Source of the DNA: Halomarina pelagica
GTDB taxonomy: Archaea; Halobacteriota; Halobacteria; Halobacteriales; Haloarculaceae
Direction of reading: 5' to 3'
Length of the DNA stretch: 64,000 nt
Assembly: GCF_024228315.1 (NCBI RefSeq)
Contig: NZ_CP100454.1
Span: 1,922,001-1,986,000 of the forward strand
In this document: in pieces, positions 8,354 to 16,430 of the stretch
Numbering within the stretch: the stretch's first letter is position 1
Layout of the letters: every line of letters begins with the position of its first letter
Program-made: the position numbers and the translations under genes
The notes under the pieces: model-generated
Told to the model about the DNA's origin: nothing
The model's database searches: none
The model's input: the letters and a program-made list of their open reading frames with translations, nothing else

Positions 8354-10141
8354 TCAGTCGTCGTCCCCGGGCGGGGCGGTTCCCGACTCGCTGCGCTCGA
8401 AGCTCCGGCGTTCCTCGAGTCGCTCCTCGAACCACTGCCACTCCCGGGTGAACTGGCCGGTCTCCTTCAGGTTCCACACGTCGGCGTTCATCACGAGCGG
8501 ACCGGTCCGCATCGACTGGATCATGTTGGTGATCCAGAGGAAGACGCTGACGCCGATGACGTACGCGCCCGCGGTCGCGATCTGCTGGAGCAGGGTGAAC
8601 TCGGCGGGGTAGTAGGCGTACCGCCGGGGCATGCCGAGGTAGCCGAGGATCAGCAGCGGCGTGAAGGTGACGACCACGCCGACGATGAGCAACACGGCCT
8701 GCACCCGCGCGACGCGCTGGTCGTACATCCGGCGGGTGAGGATGGGGAACCAGTAGTAGCTCGCCGCCACCATCGCCGCCGCGATGACGCCCATGATGAT
8801 GAAGTGGAAGTGGCCGACGACGTAGTAGGTGTCGTGGAGCAGGAGGTCGATGGGGATCGACGCGAGGAAGACCCCCGTCACCCCGCCGATGATGAACGTG
8901 CCGATCCCGCCGACGAGGAGGATCATGGGCGCGGTGAGGCGGATGCGTCCGCTCCACATCGTTGTCATCCAGTTGAACACCTTCACGGCGCTCGGGATGG
9001 CGATGGCGATGGAGACGGCCATGAACGACGCCCGCACTCGGGGGTCCATCCCCGTCGTGAACATGTGGTGGGCCCAGACGCCGAAGCTCAGGACGCCGAT
9101 GGCGAGCGTCGAGTAGACGACGAACTTGAAGCCGAAGAGCTTCCGCCCGGAGAACTTCGGCAGGATGAGGCTCACCAGCCCGAACGCCGGCAGGACGAGG
9201 ATGTACACCTCGGGGTGCCCCCAGAACCAGAAGAGGTGCTGCCAGAGCATCGGACCGCCGCCGTCGAGCGCGAAGAACGCGGTCCCGAAGTTCCGGTCGA
9301 GAAACAGCATGATGAGGGCGCTCCCGAGGACGGGGAAGGCGAACAGGGCGATCGCCGACGTGGTGAGCATCGTCCAGCTGAAGATGTCGAGCGTCGCCCA
9401 GGTGACGTCCTCGGAGCGCTCCGCGAAGATGGTGACGATGAAGTTGATCGCCCCCATGGTCGTCGCGATGCCGCTCAGGTGGAGGCCGAGCAACGCCAGG
9501 TCGACCTGCGGGTTCGCCACCGCCGTCGAGAGGGGGGTATACATCGTCCAGCTAATGTCGATGGGCTTGAGCGCCAGCAGCGGCGCGGTCAGCGCGGTGA
9601 GTCCGAGGGGACTGATGACCTTCGCGATGATCTCGGTGATGAGCCCACCGCGAACCAGCACCAGCGCCGGCGGGAGCAGCCAGAACGCGATGGCGTTGAT
9701 CCGCGGGAACGACATGTCGTCCGCCCCGATGAGGATGGGGAGGAAGTAGTTCGCGATGCCGAAGAAGACGGGCAGCGCGAACAGGAAGATCATCGTGACG
9801 CCGTGGGTCGTGAACAGCCCGTTGTACGTCTCGGTCCCCCAGATCGTCTTTCCGGGGGTGATCAGCTCCGTGCGGAGCATCATGGCGTCGGTCCCGCCCC
9901 AGAGGGCGGCGACGAGACCGTAGACGATGTAGAGGATGCCGATGTCCTTGTGGTCGACCGTCGTGAACCACCGCACGAGGCCGAACGGTTTCTCGGTCTC
10001 CGTTTCCGTCTCGCGTTCGTCGGTGGTGGGATACCCGCCGTCGGCCATCGCCCGCCGCCGCCGGACGACGCCGACGCCCGCGAGCACGGCGAGTAGCGCA
10101 ACGCCGAGTACCACTCCGGGTACAGAATCGATGGATACCAT
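8354..10141 (-). CDS. Cytochrome c oxidase subunit I (heme-copper oxidase)
   Basis: The 595-residue protein has about 13 transmembrane helices. The low-spin heme ligands are in TTHGVTMIFLFALPVFFG and HFHF. The CuB/Tyr-His site is WGHPEVYILVLPAFG, with the proton-loading glutamate. The other CuB histidines are in VWAHHMFTTGMD, and the K-channel lysine is in SAVKVFNWMTTMW. GIANYFLPILIGADDMSFPR marks the D-channel region of an A-type (aa3) oxidase. An extra N-terminal helix with RRRR precedes the core. No subunit II or III gene lies next to it; only a small membrane protein gene is adjacent on the same strand. Confidence 0.93.
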   Translation of the reverse strand: MVSIDSVPGVVLGVALLAVLAGVGVVRRRRAMADGGYPTTDERETETETEKPFGLVRWFTTVDHKDIGILYIVYGLVAALWGGTDAMMLRTELITPGKTIWGTETYNGLFTTHGVTMIFLFALPVFFGIANYFLPILIGADDMSFPRINAIAFWLLPPALVLVRGGLITEIIAKVISPLGLTALTAPLLALKPIDISWTMYTPLSTAVANPQVDLALLGLHLSGIATTMGAINFIVTIFAERSEDVTWATLDIFSWTMLTTSAIALFAFPVLGSALIMLFLDRNFGTAFFALDGGGPMLWQHLFWFWGHPEVYILVLPAFGLVSLILPKFSGRKLFGFKFVVYSTLAIGVLSFGVWAHHMFTTGMDPRVRASFMAVSIAIAIPSAVKVFNWMTTMWSGRIRLTAPMILLVGGIGTFIIGGVTGVFLASIPIDLLLHDTYYVVGHFHFIIMGVIAAAMVAASYYWFPILTRRMYDQRVARVQAVLLIVGVVVTFTPLLILGYLGMPRRYAYYPAEFTLLQQIATAGAYVIGVSVFLWITNMIQSMRTGPLVMNADVWNLKETGQFTREWQWFEERLEERRSFERSESGTAPPGDDD

Positions 10142-10248
10142 GGGTACGTCGAGTTACCGGAAACTCGTGTTCGACCTACGACCCCCGCCGGGAAATACGT
10201 TGAGGCGGCGGGTGCGCGAGCCGACGGTCGGTCGGTTTCGGTCACCCT

Positions 10249-10701
10249 TCACTGTCCGGCGTAGTACTCCCGTGGGACCTGCGAGCCCTCCCGGAAGTGG
10301 CCGTAGACGACGCCGAGGGTGAACCCGTAGGCGAGGTGCGCGAAGAAGGTGTACGCCGTGTAGAGGATGAGGATGGCCCCGCTGAGATCGCCGCGCCCGG
10401 CGATGGCGAACGCGATCCACAGCACGACGGCGAAGATCGTCCCCTGGGCGGCGGGGTCGGGTCCTCGCGGGATGTAGTCGCGCAGCGCGACGAACAGCAG
10501 CGGCCACGCGAACACGCCCGCGAGGACGAACAGCACGAACCCGACGGCCGTCTGCCCGGGCGTACCGACGAAGCGCGCGATGACGTCGAACGCCCGGATC
10601 TGCTCCCGCGTCTGGACCTCGAGGAGGATCAACAGGAGCGTGAGGACTGCCGTTCCCGCGATCCCTCCGGCGATGGCGCTGGTCACCCGGTTCCGTTCCA
10701 T
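10249..10701 (-). CDS. Four-TM membrane protein next to oxidase subunit I (DUF6789-like)
   Basis: The 150-residue protein has about four transmembrane segments (SAIAGGIAGTAVLTLLLILL, FVLFVLAGVFAWPLLFVAL, IFAVVLWIAFAIAGRG, LYTAYTFFAHLAYGFTLGVVYG). The frame is open to 10806, but that part is antisense promoter DNA of the divergent gene, so I start at the ATG at 10701 (MERNRVTSAIAGG). Similar small proteins sit beside oxidase genes in haloarchaea, which suggests a link with the oxidase; that is inference from position only. Confidence 0.7.
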   Translation of the reverse strand: MERNRVTSAIAGGIAGTAVLTLLLILLEVQTREQIRAFDVIARFVGTPGQTAVGFVLFVLAGVFAWPLLFVALRDYIPRGPDPAAQGTIFAVVLWIAFAIAGRGDLSGAILILYTAYTFFAHLAYGFTLGVVYGHFREGSQVPREYYAGQ

Positions 10702-10804
10702 CTCGCTTGCCCCAACGCCGCGGGGGGAGAAAATACTGCCCCCCGACGGCGAGACGTTCGCCTCTGACGGTGGGTACAAGCCCCCGCCCCCCGTACGCCC
10801 GCCC

Positions 10805-11431
10805 ATGACCGCCGAGGACTTCCTCGACCGCGTTCGTACCGAGAACCGAACCGCCCTCTCCCGACTCGGCTCCTCGAAGGCGCTCTACGCCGACACGGGG
10901 GGCGACATCGACACCGAACCCGTCCTCCGGGCCGCCGCGACCGCCGAACACGCGGCCCGGGAGACGTTCGAGGCGTGGGCCGACGAGGAGGACGGCGAGG
11001 CGGGCGAGGCCTTCCGCGCGACCGCAGAGGAGGAACGCGAGCACTACGAGACGGTCGTCTCGAAGCTCGACGAGGACCCCGACCTCGACGAGACGCCCGC
11101 CATTCAGGCGTACCTCCGCGACCTCGACGACACGCTCGACCGCGCCGGCGGGTTCGTCGGGCGCACCCTCGCCGCCGAGAAGTCGAAGGAACAGCTGGTC
11201 GGCTTCTTCGTCGGGCAGGCCGACCCGAAGTCGAGCCAGACCTTCCGGGAGATGGGCGACGACCTCGACGCGCAACTGGAGCGCGGCGTCTCGCTGCTCG
11301 ACTCGCTCTGCGAGAGCGAGGCGGACTGGGACCGCGCGCTCGACGCCGCAAGCGGCGCGATCCAGGCGGCCTACGAGGAGTACACCGAGCGGCTGAACGA
11401 GATGGGCGTGAACCCGAAGCCGGTCTGCTGA
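10805..11431 (+). CDS. Rubrerythrin-like (ferritin fold) protein
   Basis: The 208-residue highly acidic, all-helical protein has glutamate/histidine pairs spaced as in ferritin-like four-helix bundles: AAATAEHAARETFEAWADEE (~residues 40-60) and FRATAEEEREHYETVVSKL (~70-90). I cannot confirm a full di-iron ligand set. Haloarchaeal members are annotated as rubrerythrin family or anti-termination-like proteins without proof. A copy of the intergenic modular repeat begins 6 bases after the stop codon. Start ATG at 10805 is chosen because the upstream extension is antisense to the neighbour. Confidence 0.6.
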   Translation: MTAEDFLDRVRTENRTALSRLGSSKALYADTGGDIDTEPVLRAAATAEHAARETFEAWADEEDGEAGEAFRATAEEEREHYETVVSKLDEDPDLDETPAIQAYLRDLDDTLDRAGGFVGRTLAAEKSKEQLVGFFVGQADPKSSQTFREMGDDLDAQLERGVSLLDSLCESEADWDRALDAASGAIQAAYEEYTERLNEMGVNPKPVC

Positions 11432-11436
11432 ACCAC

Positions 11437-11492
11437 CACCTTTTGCTGCGGGAGCGGCCTCCGGCGGCTCCCTGGCAAAAGCTGGACCAAAA
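11437..11492 (+). repeat. Modular intergenic repeat, copy A (core)
   Basis: CACC is followed by TTTTGC (11441-11446), a GC hairpin (arms gggagc and gctccc), then GCAAAA (11475-11480) and gctggaccaaaa. TTTTGC and GCAAAA are complementary and enclose the hairpin. The core starts 6 bases after the stop codon of the gene ending at 11431. The remaining DNA up to 11724 is GC-rich with short palindromes (cgctcgctcactgcgttcgc) and holds no gene I can support. Confidence 0.65.
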
Positions 11493-11724
11493 GCCTGCGG
11501 CGCTCCCTTCGGTCGCGCCTTGGCCCGCTCGCTCACTGCGTTCGCTCGCGGTGGGGTTGCTCGTGCTGGCGGTGGAAACGTGGGTTCCGCCATCGAGATC
11601 GGTGCGTGCTCCCGAAGCTTCTGGCAAGCACTCGTCCATCCGCTCCTCGCGCCTTCGTTCGAAGGAAGGTGTCCGACGAGAGCCGTCCGCCGCCGATCAG
11701 GTACCGCCACCTCCTCGCCGCGTC

Positions 11725-12111
11725 CTACGACGGCGTCCAGCGGTAGCGCACCGTCTCGGTGCCCTCGAAGCGCGGGCCGGTGCCCGCCTCGACGAACGCC
11801 GCGTCGCGGGCGATCTCACGCGTCGGCTCGTCGGCCGCGGACACCAGTAGCTCGGCGCGCATCGACTCGTTCCGGGCGAAGCGGAGGGGTTCCTCGAGCA
11901 GGCGCGCGCGGGCCTCCGACGGCCCCTCGAGCTGGGTCACGTAGACGGTGTCGCGCTGAGCGTCGAAGCTGACGAAGCCGACGATGTCGGTCTCGTCGAC
12001 GCCGACGCGGACGGTTCGGTCGTGTACGAGGTTGCGCATCACGTCCTCCGGCGACTCGGTGAGTTCGGCGAGGCGTTCGGCGTCGGCCTCGACCGCGTCC
12101 CGCACGTCCAT
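11725..12111 (-). CDS. Small GNAT-like protein
   Basis: The 128-residue acidic protein opens MDVRDAVEADAERLAEL, typical of GNAT N-acetyltransferase N-termini. Strands VRVGVDETDIVGFVSFDAQ and TVYVTQLEGPSEARARLLEE follow, at the place of beta 4 and the acetyl-CoA loop. A full Q/RxxGxG/A pyrophosphate-binding loop is not visible, so catalytic activity is uncertain. The end (AAFVEAGTGPRFEGTETVRYRW) matches the last GNAT strands. Confidence 0.5.
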   Translation of the reverse strand: MDVRDAVEADAERLAELTESPEDVMRNLVHDRTVRVGVDETDIVGFVSFDAQRDTVYVTQLEGPSEARARLLEEPLRFARNESMRAELLVSAADEPTREIARDAAFVEAGTGPRFEGTETVRYRWTPS

Positions 12112-12220
12112 GCTCGTGCTACCACACTACACGACGATAAATCCCCGGTCTCGCAGTCGGTACGTCCCCTCGCCGTCTCCGGATCTCGGGGACCGGCAAG
12201 GCTTCGGTGTATACCGGCAG

Positions 12221-12300
12221 TTTATACCTCGCCGAGAGCTACTGCCTCGGCAATGAGTTACACGCATCGAAGCGGTGAGGTGGTAGCGTGCGCGTCGTAG
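12221..12300 (+). promoter_or_regulatory. lysC leader: TATA box plus overlapping 15-codon upstream ORF
   Basis: TTTATA (12221-12226) places transcription start near 12250, three bases before an ATG at 12253. That ATG opens a 15-codon frame (MSYTHRSGEVVACAS, stop at 12300) overlapping the aspartate kinase GTG start (12288) by 13 bases in another frame. A purine-rich Shine-Dalgarno-like GGTGAGGTGG (12274-12283) inside the small frame would serve the GTG. The leader peptide could couple or tune kinase translation. Confidence 0.5.
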
Positions 12301-13472
12301 CGAAGTTCGGCGGGACGAGCCTCGGCAACGGCGATCGAGTGAATCGGGCCGCCGACTCCATCGCCGCGGCCGTCGAGACCGGTCACGAGGTGGCCGTCGT
12401 CGCCAGCGCGATGGGGAGCACGACCGACGACCTGCTCGACTCCATCACGTTCGATATCGGGGAGTCGGACCGCGCCGAGATCGTGAGCATGGGCGAGCGA
12501 ACCTCCGTGCGCATGCTGAAGGCCGCCCTCGCCGCCCGCGGGGTAGAGGCGGTCTTCCTCGAACCGGGGGGCGACCTCTGGCCGGTCGTCACGAACGCCC
12601 GCGGTGAGGTGGACGTCGAGGAGACCCAGCGCCGTGCGAAGGCGCTCGCGGACCGACTCGGGGAGATCGTCCCCGTCGTCACGGGCTTCCTGGCGCAGGA
12701 TCACGCGGGCAACGTCACCACGCTCGGGCGCGGCGGCTCGGACACGACGGCGGTCATGCTCGGGAAGTACATGGACGCCGACGAGGTGGTCATCGTCACC
12801 GACGTCGAGGGCGTCATGACCGGCGACCCCTCGGTCGTCGAGGGCGCGCGCAACGTCGGGAAGATCACCGTGGACGAACTGCGAAACCTCTCGTTCCGGG
12901 GCGCGGAGGTGGTCGCGCCGAGCGCGCTCAGCTACAAGACCGAGGACCTCGACGTCCGGGTCGTCCACTACCAGCACGGCGACCTGCTCGGCGGCGGCAC
13001 GAGCATCGAGGGGCAGTTCGAGAACCTCATCGACCTCCGGGACGACCCGCTCGCCTGCCTCACGGTCGCGGGTCGCGCGATGCGCAACAAGCCGGGCGTC
13101 CTCGCGCGCCTCTCGACGGCGCTGTTCGAGGCGGGCATCAACGTCGACGCGGTCGCGAGCGGCATGGACTCGATCACCTACTACGTCGACAGCGGCGTGG
13201 CAGAGGAGGCGGAGACGGTGCTCCACGAGGAAGTCGTCGCCGACGAGACGCTCTCGAGCGTCACCGTCGATCACAACGTCGCCGTCGTGCGCGTTACCGG
13301 CGGCGAACTCCCCAACCGGCCGGGGGTCGTCCGCCACATCGTCGATCCGCTCGCGGACGCGCACATCAACATCCACGACGTCATCACGAGCGCCACGAGC
13401 GTCGCGCTGTTCGTCCACTGGAACGACCGCGAGGAGACGCTCCGCATCATCCAGGAGGAGTTCATGCAGTAG
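12288..13472 (+). CDS. lysC: Aspartate kinase
   Basis: It phosphorylates L-aspartate, the first step to threonine, methionine and lysine. The 394-residue protein has the kinase motif VVAKFGGTSLGNG at the start, LGRGGSDTTAVMLGKYMDADEVVIVTDVEGVMTGDP (~residues 145-180; nucleotide and aspartate binding), and two C-terminal ACT domains (VAGRAMRNKPGVLARLSTALFEAG and RVTGGELPNRPGVVRHIVDPLADAHINI) for allosteric control. GTG start, supported by the upstream GGTGAGGTGG and by the conserved N-terminus. No partner genes of the pathway are adjacent. Confidence 0.93.
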   Translation: MRVVAKFGGTSLGNGDRVNRAADSIAAAVETGHEVAVVASAMGSTTDDLLDSITFDIGESDRAEIVSMGERTSVRMLKAALAARGVEAVFLEPGGDLWPVVTNARGEVDVEETQRRAKALADRLGEIVPVVTGFLAQDHAGNVTTLGRGGSDTTAVMLGKYMDADEVVIVTDVEGVMTGDPSVVEGARNVGKITVDELRNLSFRGAEVVAPSALSYKTEDLDVRVVHYQHGDLLGGGTSIEGQFENLIDLRDDPLACLTVAGRAMRNKPGVLARLSTALFEAGINVDAVASGMDSITYYVDSGVAEEAETVLHEEVVADETLSSVTVDHNVAVVRVTGGELPNRPGVVRHIVDPLADAHINIHDVITSATSVALFVHWNDREETLRIIQEEFMQ

Positions 13473-13820
13473 CGACGCGGGTCCGGCGTCGGTCGAAACG
13501 GGAAGGGAAGGGGGATGGCGCGCCGACCCGACGCGGAGGGAACGACACAGTGTGAACGGGCCGGGTCGTCGGGGGGCTCACGCGCCGGTTGAGGCTCCTC
13601 GTCTCGAACACAAATACCTCGCTAAGATGTCTCTATCCGGCTATTGAGCGGTGGGTACGCGGCCGTGTGGCGCGGCGGGTGCTGGCACGGTGACGTTACT
13701 CCTGGGCGGTGCTCTCGTCCGTCCACGCGGCGCGAGCGACCGAAGGGAGCGAGCGGACCGACGTTCACGAGAGTGGAACGCTCGTGAGCCAACCGGAACG
13801 CGCCGCGTTCCGGTGACGAA

Positions 13821-13920
13821 CCCCCGAAGGAGCGCAGCGACTAAGGGGGTGAGGAGGGTTTTGCTCCAGCTTTTGCCAGCGAACGAGGCGCGCAGCGCCG
13901 AGTGAGCGCAGTAAAAGGTG
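13821..13920 (-). repeat. Modular intergenic repeat, copy B
   Basis: On the plus strand, CCCCC (13821-13825) and GGGGG (13845-13849) enclose agcgcagcga. Then come the linker tgaggagggttttg and ctccagc, TTTTGC (13871-13876), a GC hairpin (ggcgc/gcgcc), GTAAAA (13911-13916) and ggtg. TTTTGC pairs with GTAAAA through one G-T wobble. Its linker sequences are the same as in copy C but its hairpins differ. Confidence 0.65.
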
Positions 13921-14129
13921 GGCGTGCAGGCGACGCCGCGGCACTGCTCGCGGGGCGTGGCGTCGCACAACCGCAGGCACCCCGCGACGACTCTCACGTC
14001 ACGGGGGTCTCTGGTTCCGCTCTCGGTTATAAAGGTACGGCCCGAACGACTGGCCCGACCGCTACCGCCGACGCCAGTGTGGCACCCGCGAGTGAGGGCC
14101 GCCAGGCCCGAACGAGCGGACCGACGGAA

Positions 14130-14217
14130 CCCCCGAGCGAAGCGAGGGGGTGAGGAGGGTTTTGGTCCAGATTTTACCAGCGGGGGTCCTTCGGACCCCC
14201 GCGCGGTAAAAGGTGGG
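14130..14217 (-). repeat. Modular intergenic repeat, copy C (3' of phoU)
   Basis: CCCCC (14130-14134) and GGGGG (14146-14150), the linker tgaggagggttttg and gtccag, TTTTAC (14172-14177), a perfect 9-bp hairpin cgggggtcc-ttc-ggacccccg (14181-14201), GTAAAA (14206-14211) and ggtggg. TTTTAC and GTAAAA are fully complementary. On the minus strand the element begins three bases after the phoU stop codon, so it would be in the phoU 3' UTR and may end the transcript. Confidence 0.65.
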
Positions 14218-14219
14218 TT

Positions 14220-14906
14220 TTAATAGATCAGTTCGTCGCTGCCCGTCGTCATGTAGAGCGTGCGGGCGGCGACGTTGACGGCGTGGTCGCCGACGCGTTC
14301 GAGGTCGCGCAGGGTGAGAAAGAGGACCGAGACGTCCTGCATGAACGCCTCGATCGCCGCGTCGTCGCGCTCGTCGTCGGTCGCCTCGTGCTCGATGAGC
14401 GCCCGGACGACGACGTTGCTCGCGTGCGAGCAGAGCGCGTCGAGTTCGTTGTCGCGGTCGGCCACCTCGTGGCAGAGCCAGCCGTCGTCCCGCCGGACGT
14501 ACGCGGCGACGGCGTCCTCGACCATGCCCGTCGCCAGGTCGCCGATGTCGGCGAGGTTCACCTCGGAGAACAGCTCGCGATCCGCCGCGAGCGCGTAGCT
14601 CGCGAGGTTGGCCGCCAGGTCGGCGATGCGTTCGAGGTCGGTGATGATCTTGAACGAGGCCGCCACGAAGCGGAGGTCGCCCGCGACCGGTTGCCGGAGC
14701 GCGACGAGGTCGATGCACCGGCGCTCGATGTCGAGGTACTGCTCGTTCACCACGTCGTCGCCGTCGTGGACGACGCGTGCGCCGGTCTCGTCGCCCTCCG
14801 CCAGCGCGTCGAGCGCGAGTCCGAGGCGGTCGAGGACGAGGTCGGCCATCTCTTCGACGTCGGCGGCCAGTTCGTCAAGTTCGTGCTGAAGCCCGTCGCG
14901 TGTCAT
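14220..14906 (-). CDS. phoU: PhoU, phosphate transport regulator
   Basis: The 228-residue protein has two three-helix PhoU repeats with the metal-binding motifs: EQYLDIERRCIDLVALRQPVAGDLRF and FKIITDLERIADLAAN in the first, DNELDALCSHASN and LRDLERVGDHAVNVAARTLYM in the second. PhoU restrains phosphate uptake and signalling when phosphate is ample. It is last in the pst cluster. Its first 32 bases overlap the end of the start-less PhoU-like frame upstream, which suggests translational coupling. Confidence 0.92.
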   Translation of the reverse strand: MTRDGLQHELDELAADVEEMADLVLDRLGLALDALAEGDETGARVVHDGDDVVNEQYLDIERRCIDLVALRQPVAGDLRFVAASFKIITDLERIADLAANLASYALAADRELFSEVNLADIGDLATGMVEDAVAAYVRRDDGWLCHEVADRDNELDALCSHASNVVVRALIEHEATDDERDDAAIEAFMQDVSVLFLTLRDLERVGDHAVNVAARTLYMTTGSDELIY

Positions 14907-15531
14907 ATCGATCGGTCAACCCGTCGTCGCTGGTCGCGGCGTATAGTACCCGCCCGGCGATGGTAACGGCGTGGATCCCGACCCGCCGAAGGTCGCCCAC
15001 GGCGAGGGCGGTCGCGACGAGGCGGCCGCCCGCGTCGCGACCGCCCGGCGCGTCCCCCGACTCGCCCGACGCGCCCGACCGCGCGAGCGCCTCGGTCGCG
15101 TTCGCGCAGAACCGGTCGAGGCGCTCCCCGCGTCGCACCGTCCCGTAGCACGGCCCGTCGTCGTCGGCCAGGGCGGAGTCGCGACCGTCCGCCGCCGCGA
15201 GCCGTCGGTAGGCGTCGACCGCGGTTCCCAGCGTCCCGACGGCGAGTTCGCTCAGGGCGCGGACGTCGACCGGGCCGAACCTCCCGCCGTCGGTGGCGAG
15301 GGCGTACTGCCCGAAGCGGTCCGCGAGGGCGGACAGCCCCCGGCACTCGGCGGCGACGGCGAACGAGGAGAGGAGGAAGCGAAGGTCGCCGGCGACCGGG
15401 TTCTGGAGCGCGATCGTCCGGACGCACGCCCGCTCGACCTCGGCGCACCGCGCGTCGAGGTCGCGGCTTTTGACGACGCGGTCCGCGCGCTCGGCGTCGC
15501 CCTCGACGAACGCGTCGAGGGCCGTCCCGTC
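14875..15531 (-). pseudogene. PhoU-like reading frame without a start codon, downstream of pstB
   Basis: Translating the minus strand from 15531 gives ~218 codons with no stop and strong G/C third positions. The product is PhoU-like: ALDAFVEGDAERADRVV, VRTIALQNPVAGDLRFLLSS and, at the end, DLRRVGIHAVTIAGRVLYAA, parallel to PhoU at 14220. It lacks the first ~30 PhoU residues. No ATG, GTG or TTG exists in this frame before codon ~132. The pstB stop is GGG TGA C; a +1 slip on GGG at that stop enters this frame directly. It is either a decayed paralogue or the 3' part of a frameshifted PstB-PhoU product. Confidence 0.65.
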
Positions 15532-16423
15532 ACCCGAACTTGCCGGTGATGTAGTCCTCGACGCGCTGGCTCTCCGGGTTCTCGAAGATCTTCTGCGTGT
15601 CGTCGAACTCGACGAGTTCGCCGCCGGTGAGGAAGACGGCGGTCTGATCGGAGATGCGCGCCGCCTGCTGCATGTTGTGCGTGACGATGATGACGGTGTA
15701 CTCCTCGGCGAGTTCGTCGATGAGGTCCTCGATCTTCGAGGTGGCGATGGGATCGAGCGCGCTCGCCGGCTCGTCCATCAGCAGCACCTCCGGGTCGGGG
15801 GCGATGGCGCGGGCGATGCAGAGGCGCTGCTGCTGGCCGCCGGAGAGGTCGAGGCCGGACTCGTCGAGGCGGTCGCCGACCTCGTCCCAGAGCGCCGCCT
15901 TCTTCAGCGCCCACTCGACCTTCTCGTCGTAGTCGCCCCTGTAGCCCTGGATCTCGAGGCCGTAGGCGACGTTGTCGTAGATGCTCTTCGGGAAGGGATT
16001 GGGCTTCTGGAAGACCATTCCCACGCGGCGGCGCAGGGCCACCGGGTCCACGTCGTCGTCGTAGACGTTCTTCCCGCCGAGCGAGAGTTCGCCCTCGACG
16101 CGCGCGACGTCGATGAGGTCGTTCATGCGGTTGATGCAGCGAAGGAACGTCGACTTCCCGCAGCCGGAGGGGCCGATCATCGCGGTCACGCGCTTCTCGG
16201 GGATCGCGAGGCTGATGTCGTGGAGCGCCTGGTCGTCGCCGTACCAGACGTTGATGTCGCGCGCCTCGACGATGGTTCGGGTGGCGTCGCTCGGACGGTC
16301 CCGGTCGCGGTCGTCGAGTCCCGCCGTCGGTCCAGTCGCGACGAGGGTGTCGTCGGTCGTGGGGTCCTCGGTCACCGCCTCCGCGTTCGCCTCCTCGTTC
16401 GTGGTCATGTTCTCTTGGCTCAT
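15530..16423 (-). CDS. pstB: PstB, phosphate ABC transporter ATPase
   Basis: The 297-residue protein has Walker [10 protein letters not shown] (~residue 75), Q-loop [15 protein letters not shown], signature LSGGQQQR, Walker B and D-loop [13 protein letters not shown] and the switch histidine in [10 protein letters not shown]. The PstB-specific QKPNPFP is clear. It has a ~45-residue acidic N-terminal extension ([17 protein letters not shown]). It ends [10 protein letters not shown], the normal family end, so the downstream PhoU-like frame is not explained by a truncated pstB. It powers uptake with PstC and PstA. Confidence 0.95.
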   Translation of the reverse strand: MSQENMTTNEEANAEAVTEDPTTDDTLVATGPTAGLDDRDRDRPSDATRTIVEARDINVWYGDDQALHDISLAIPEKRVTAMIGPSGCGKSTFLRCINRMNDLIDVARVEGELSLGGKNVYDDDVDPVALRRRVGMVFQKPNPFPKSIYDNVAYGLEIQGYRGDYDEKVEWALKKAALWDEVGDRLDESGLDLSGGQQQRLCIARAIAPDPEVLLMDEPASALDPIATSKIEDLIDELAEEYTVIIVTHNMQQAARISDQTAVFLTGGELVEFDDTQKIFENPESQRVEDYITGKFG

Positions 16424-16430
16424 TGGTCTG

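Larger units (their letters stand above)
13473..14219. other. Gene-free region with hairpins and two modular repeats
   Basis: About 750 bp between lysC and phoU. No frame here looks like a protein. It holds many GC palindromes, for example cgaccgaagggagcgagcgg (13738-13757), ctcgtgag near 13785 and accggaacgcgccgcgttccggt (~13793-13815). Copies B and C of the modular repeat are inside it. A TATA-like TTATAAA at 14027-14033 has no gene downstream on either strand. No known RNA gene was recognised. Confidence 0.5.

Noticed and set aside
13651-13905. 84-codon frame in the lysC-phoU gap
   Set aside because: Composition is that of hairpin-rich non-coding DNA, it runs into repeat copy B, and it resembles no protein.
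15252-15914. 220-codon minus-strand frame overlapping pstB and the PhoU-like frame
   Set aside because: Its translation is Arg/Ser/Thr/Pro-rich. The neighbouring frame gives a PhoU-like protein over the same bases, so this is a shadow.
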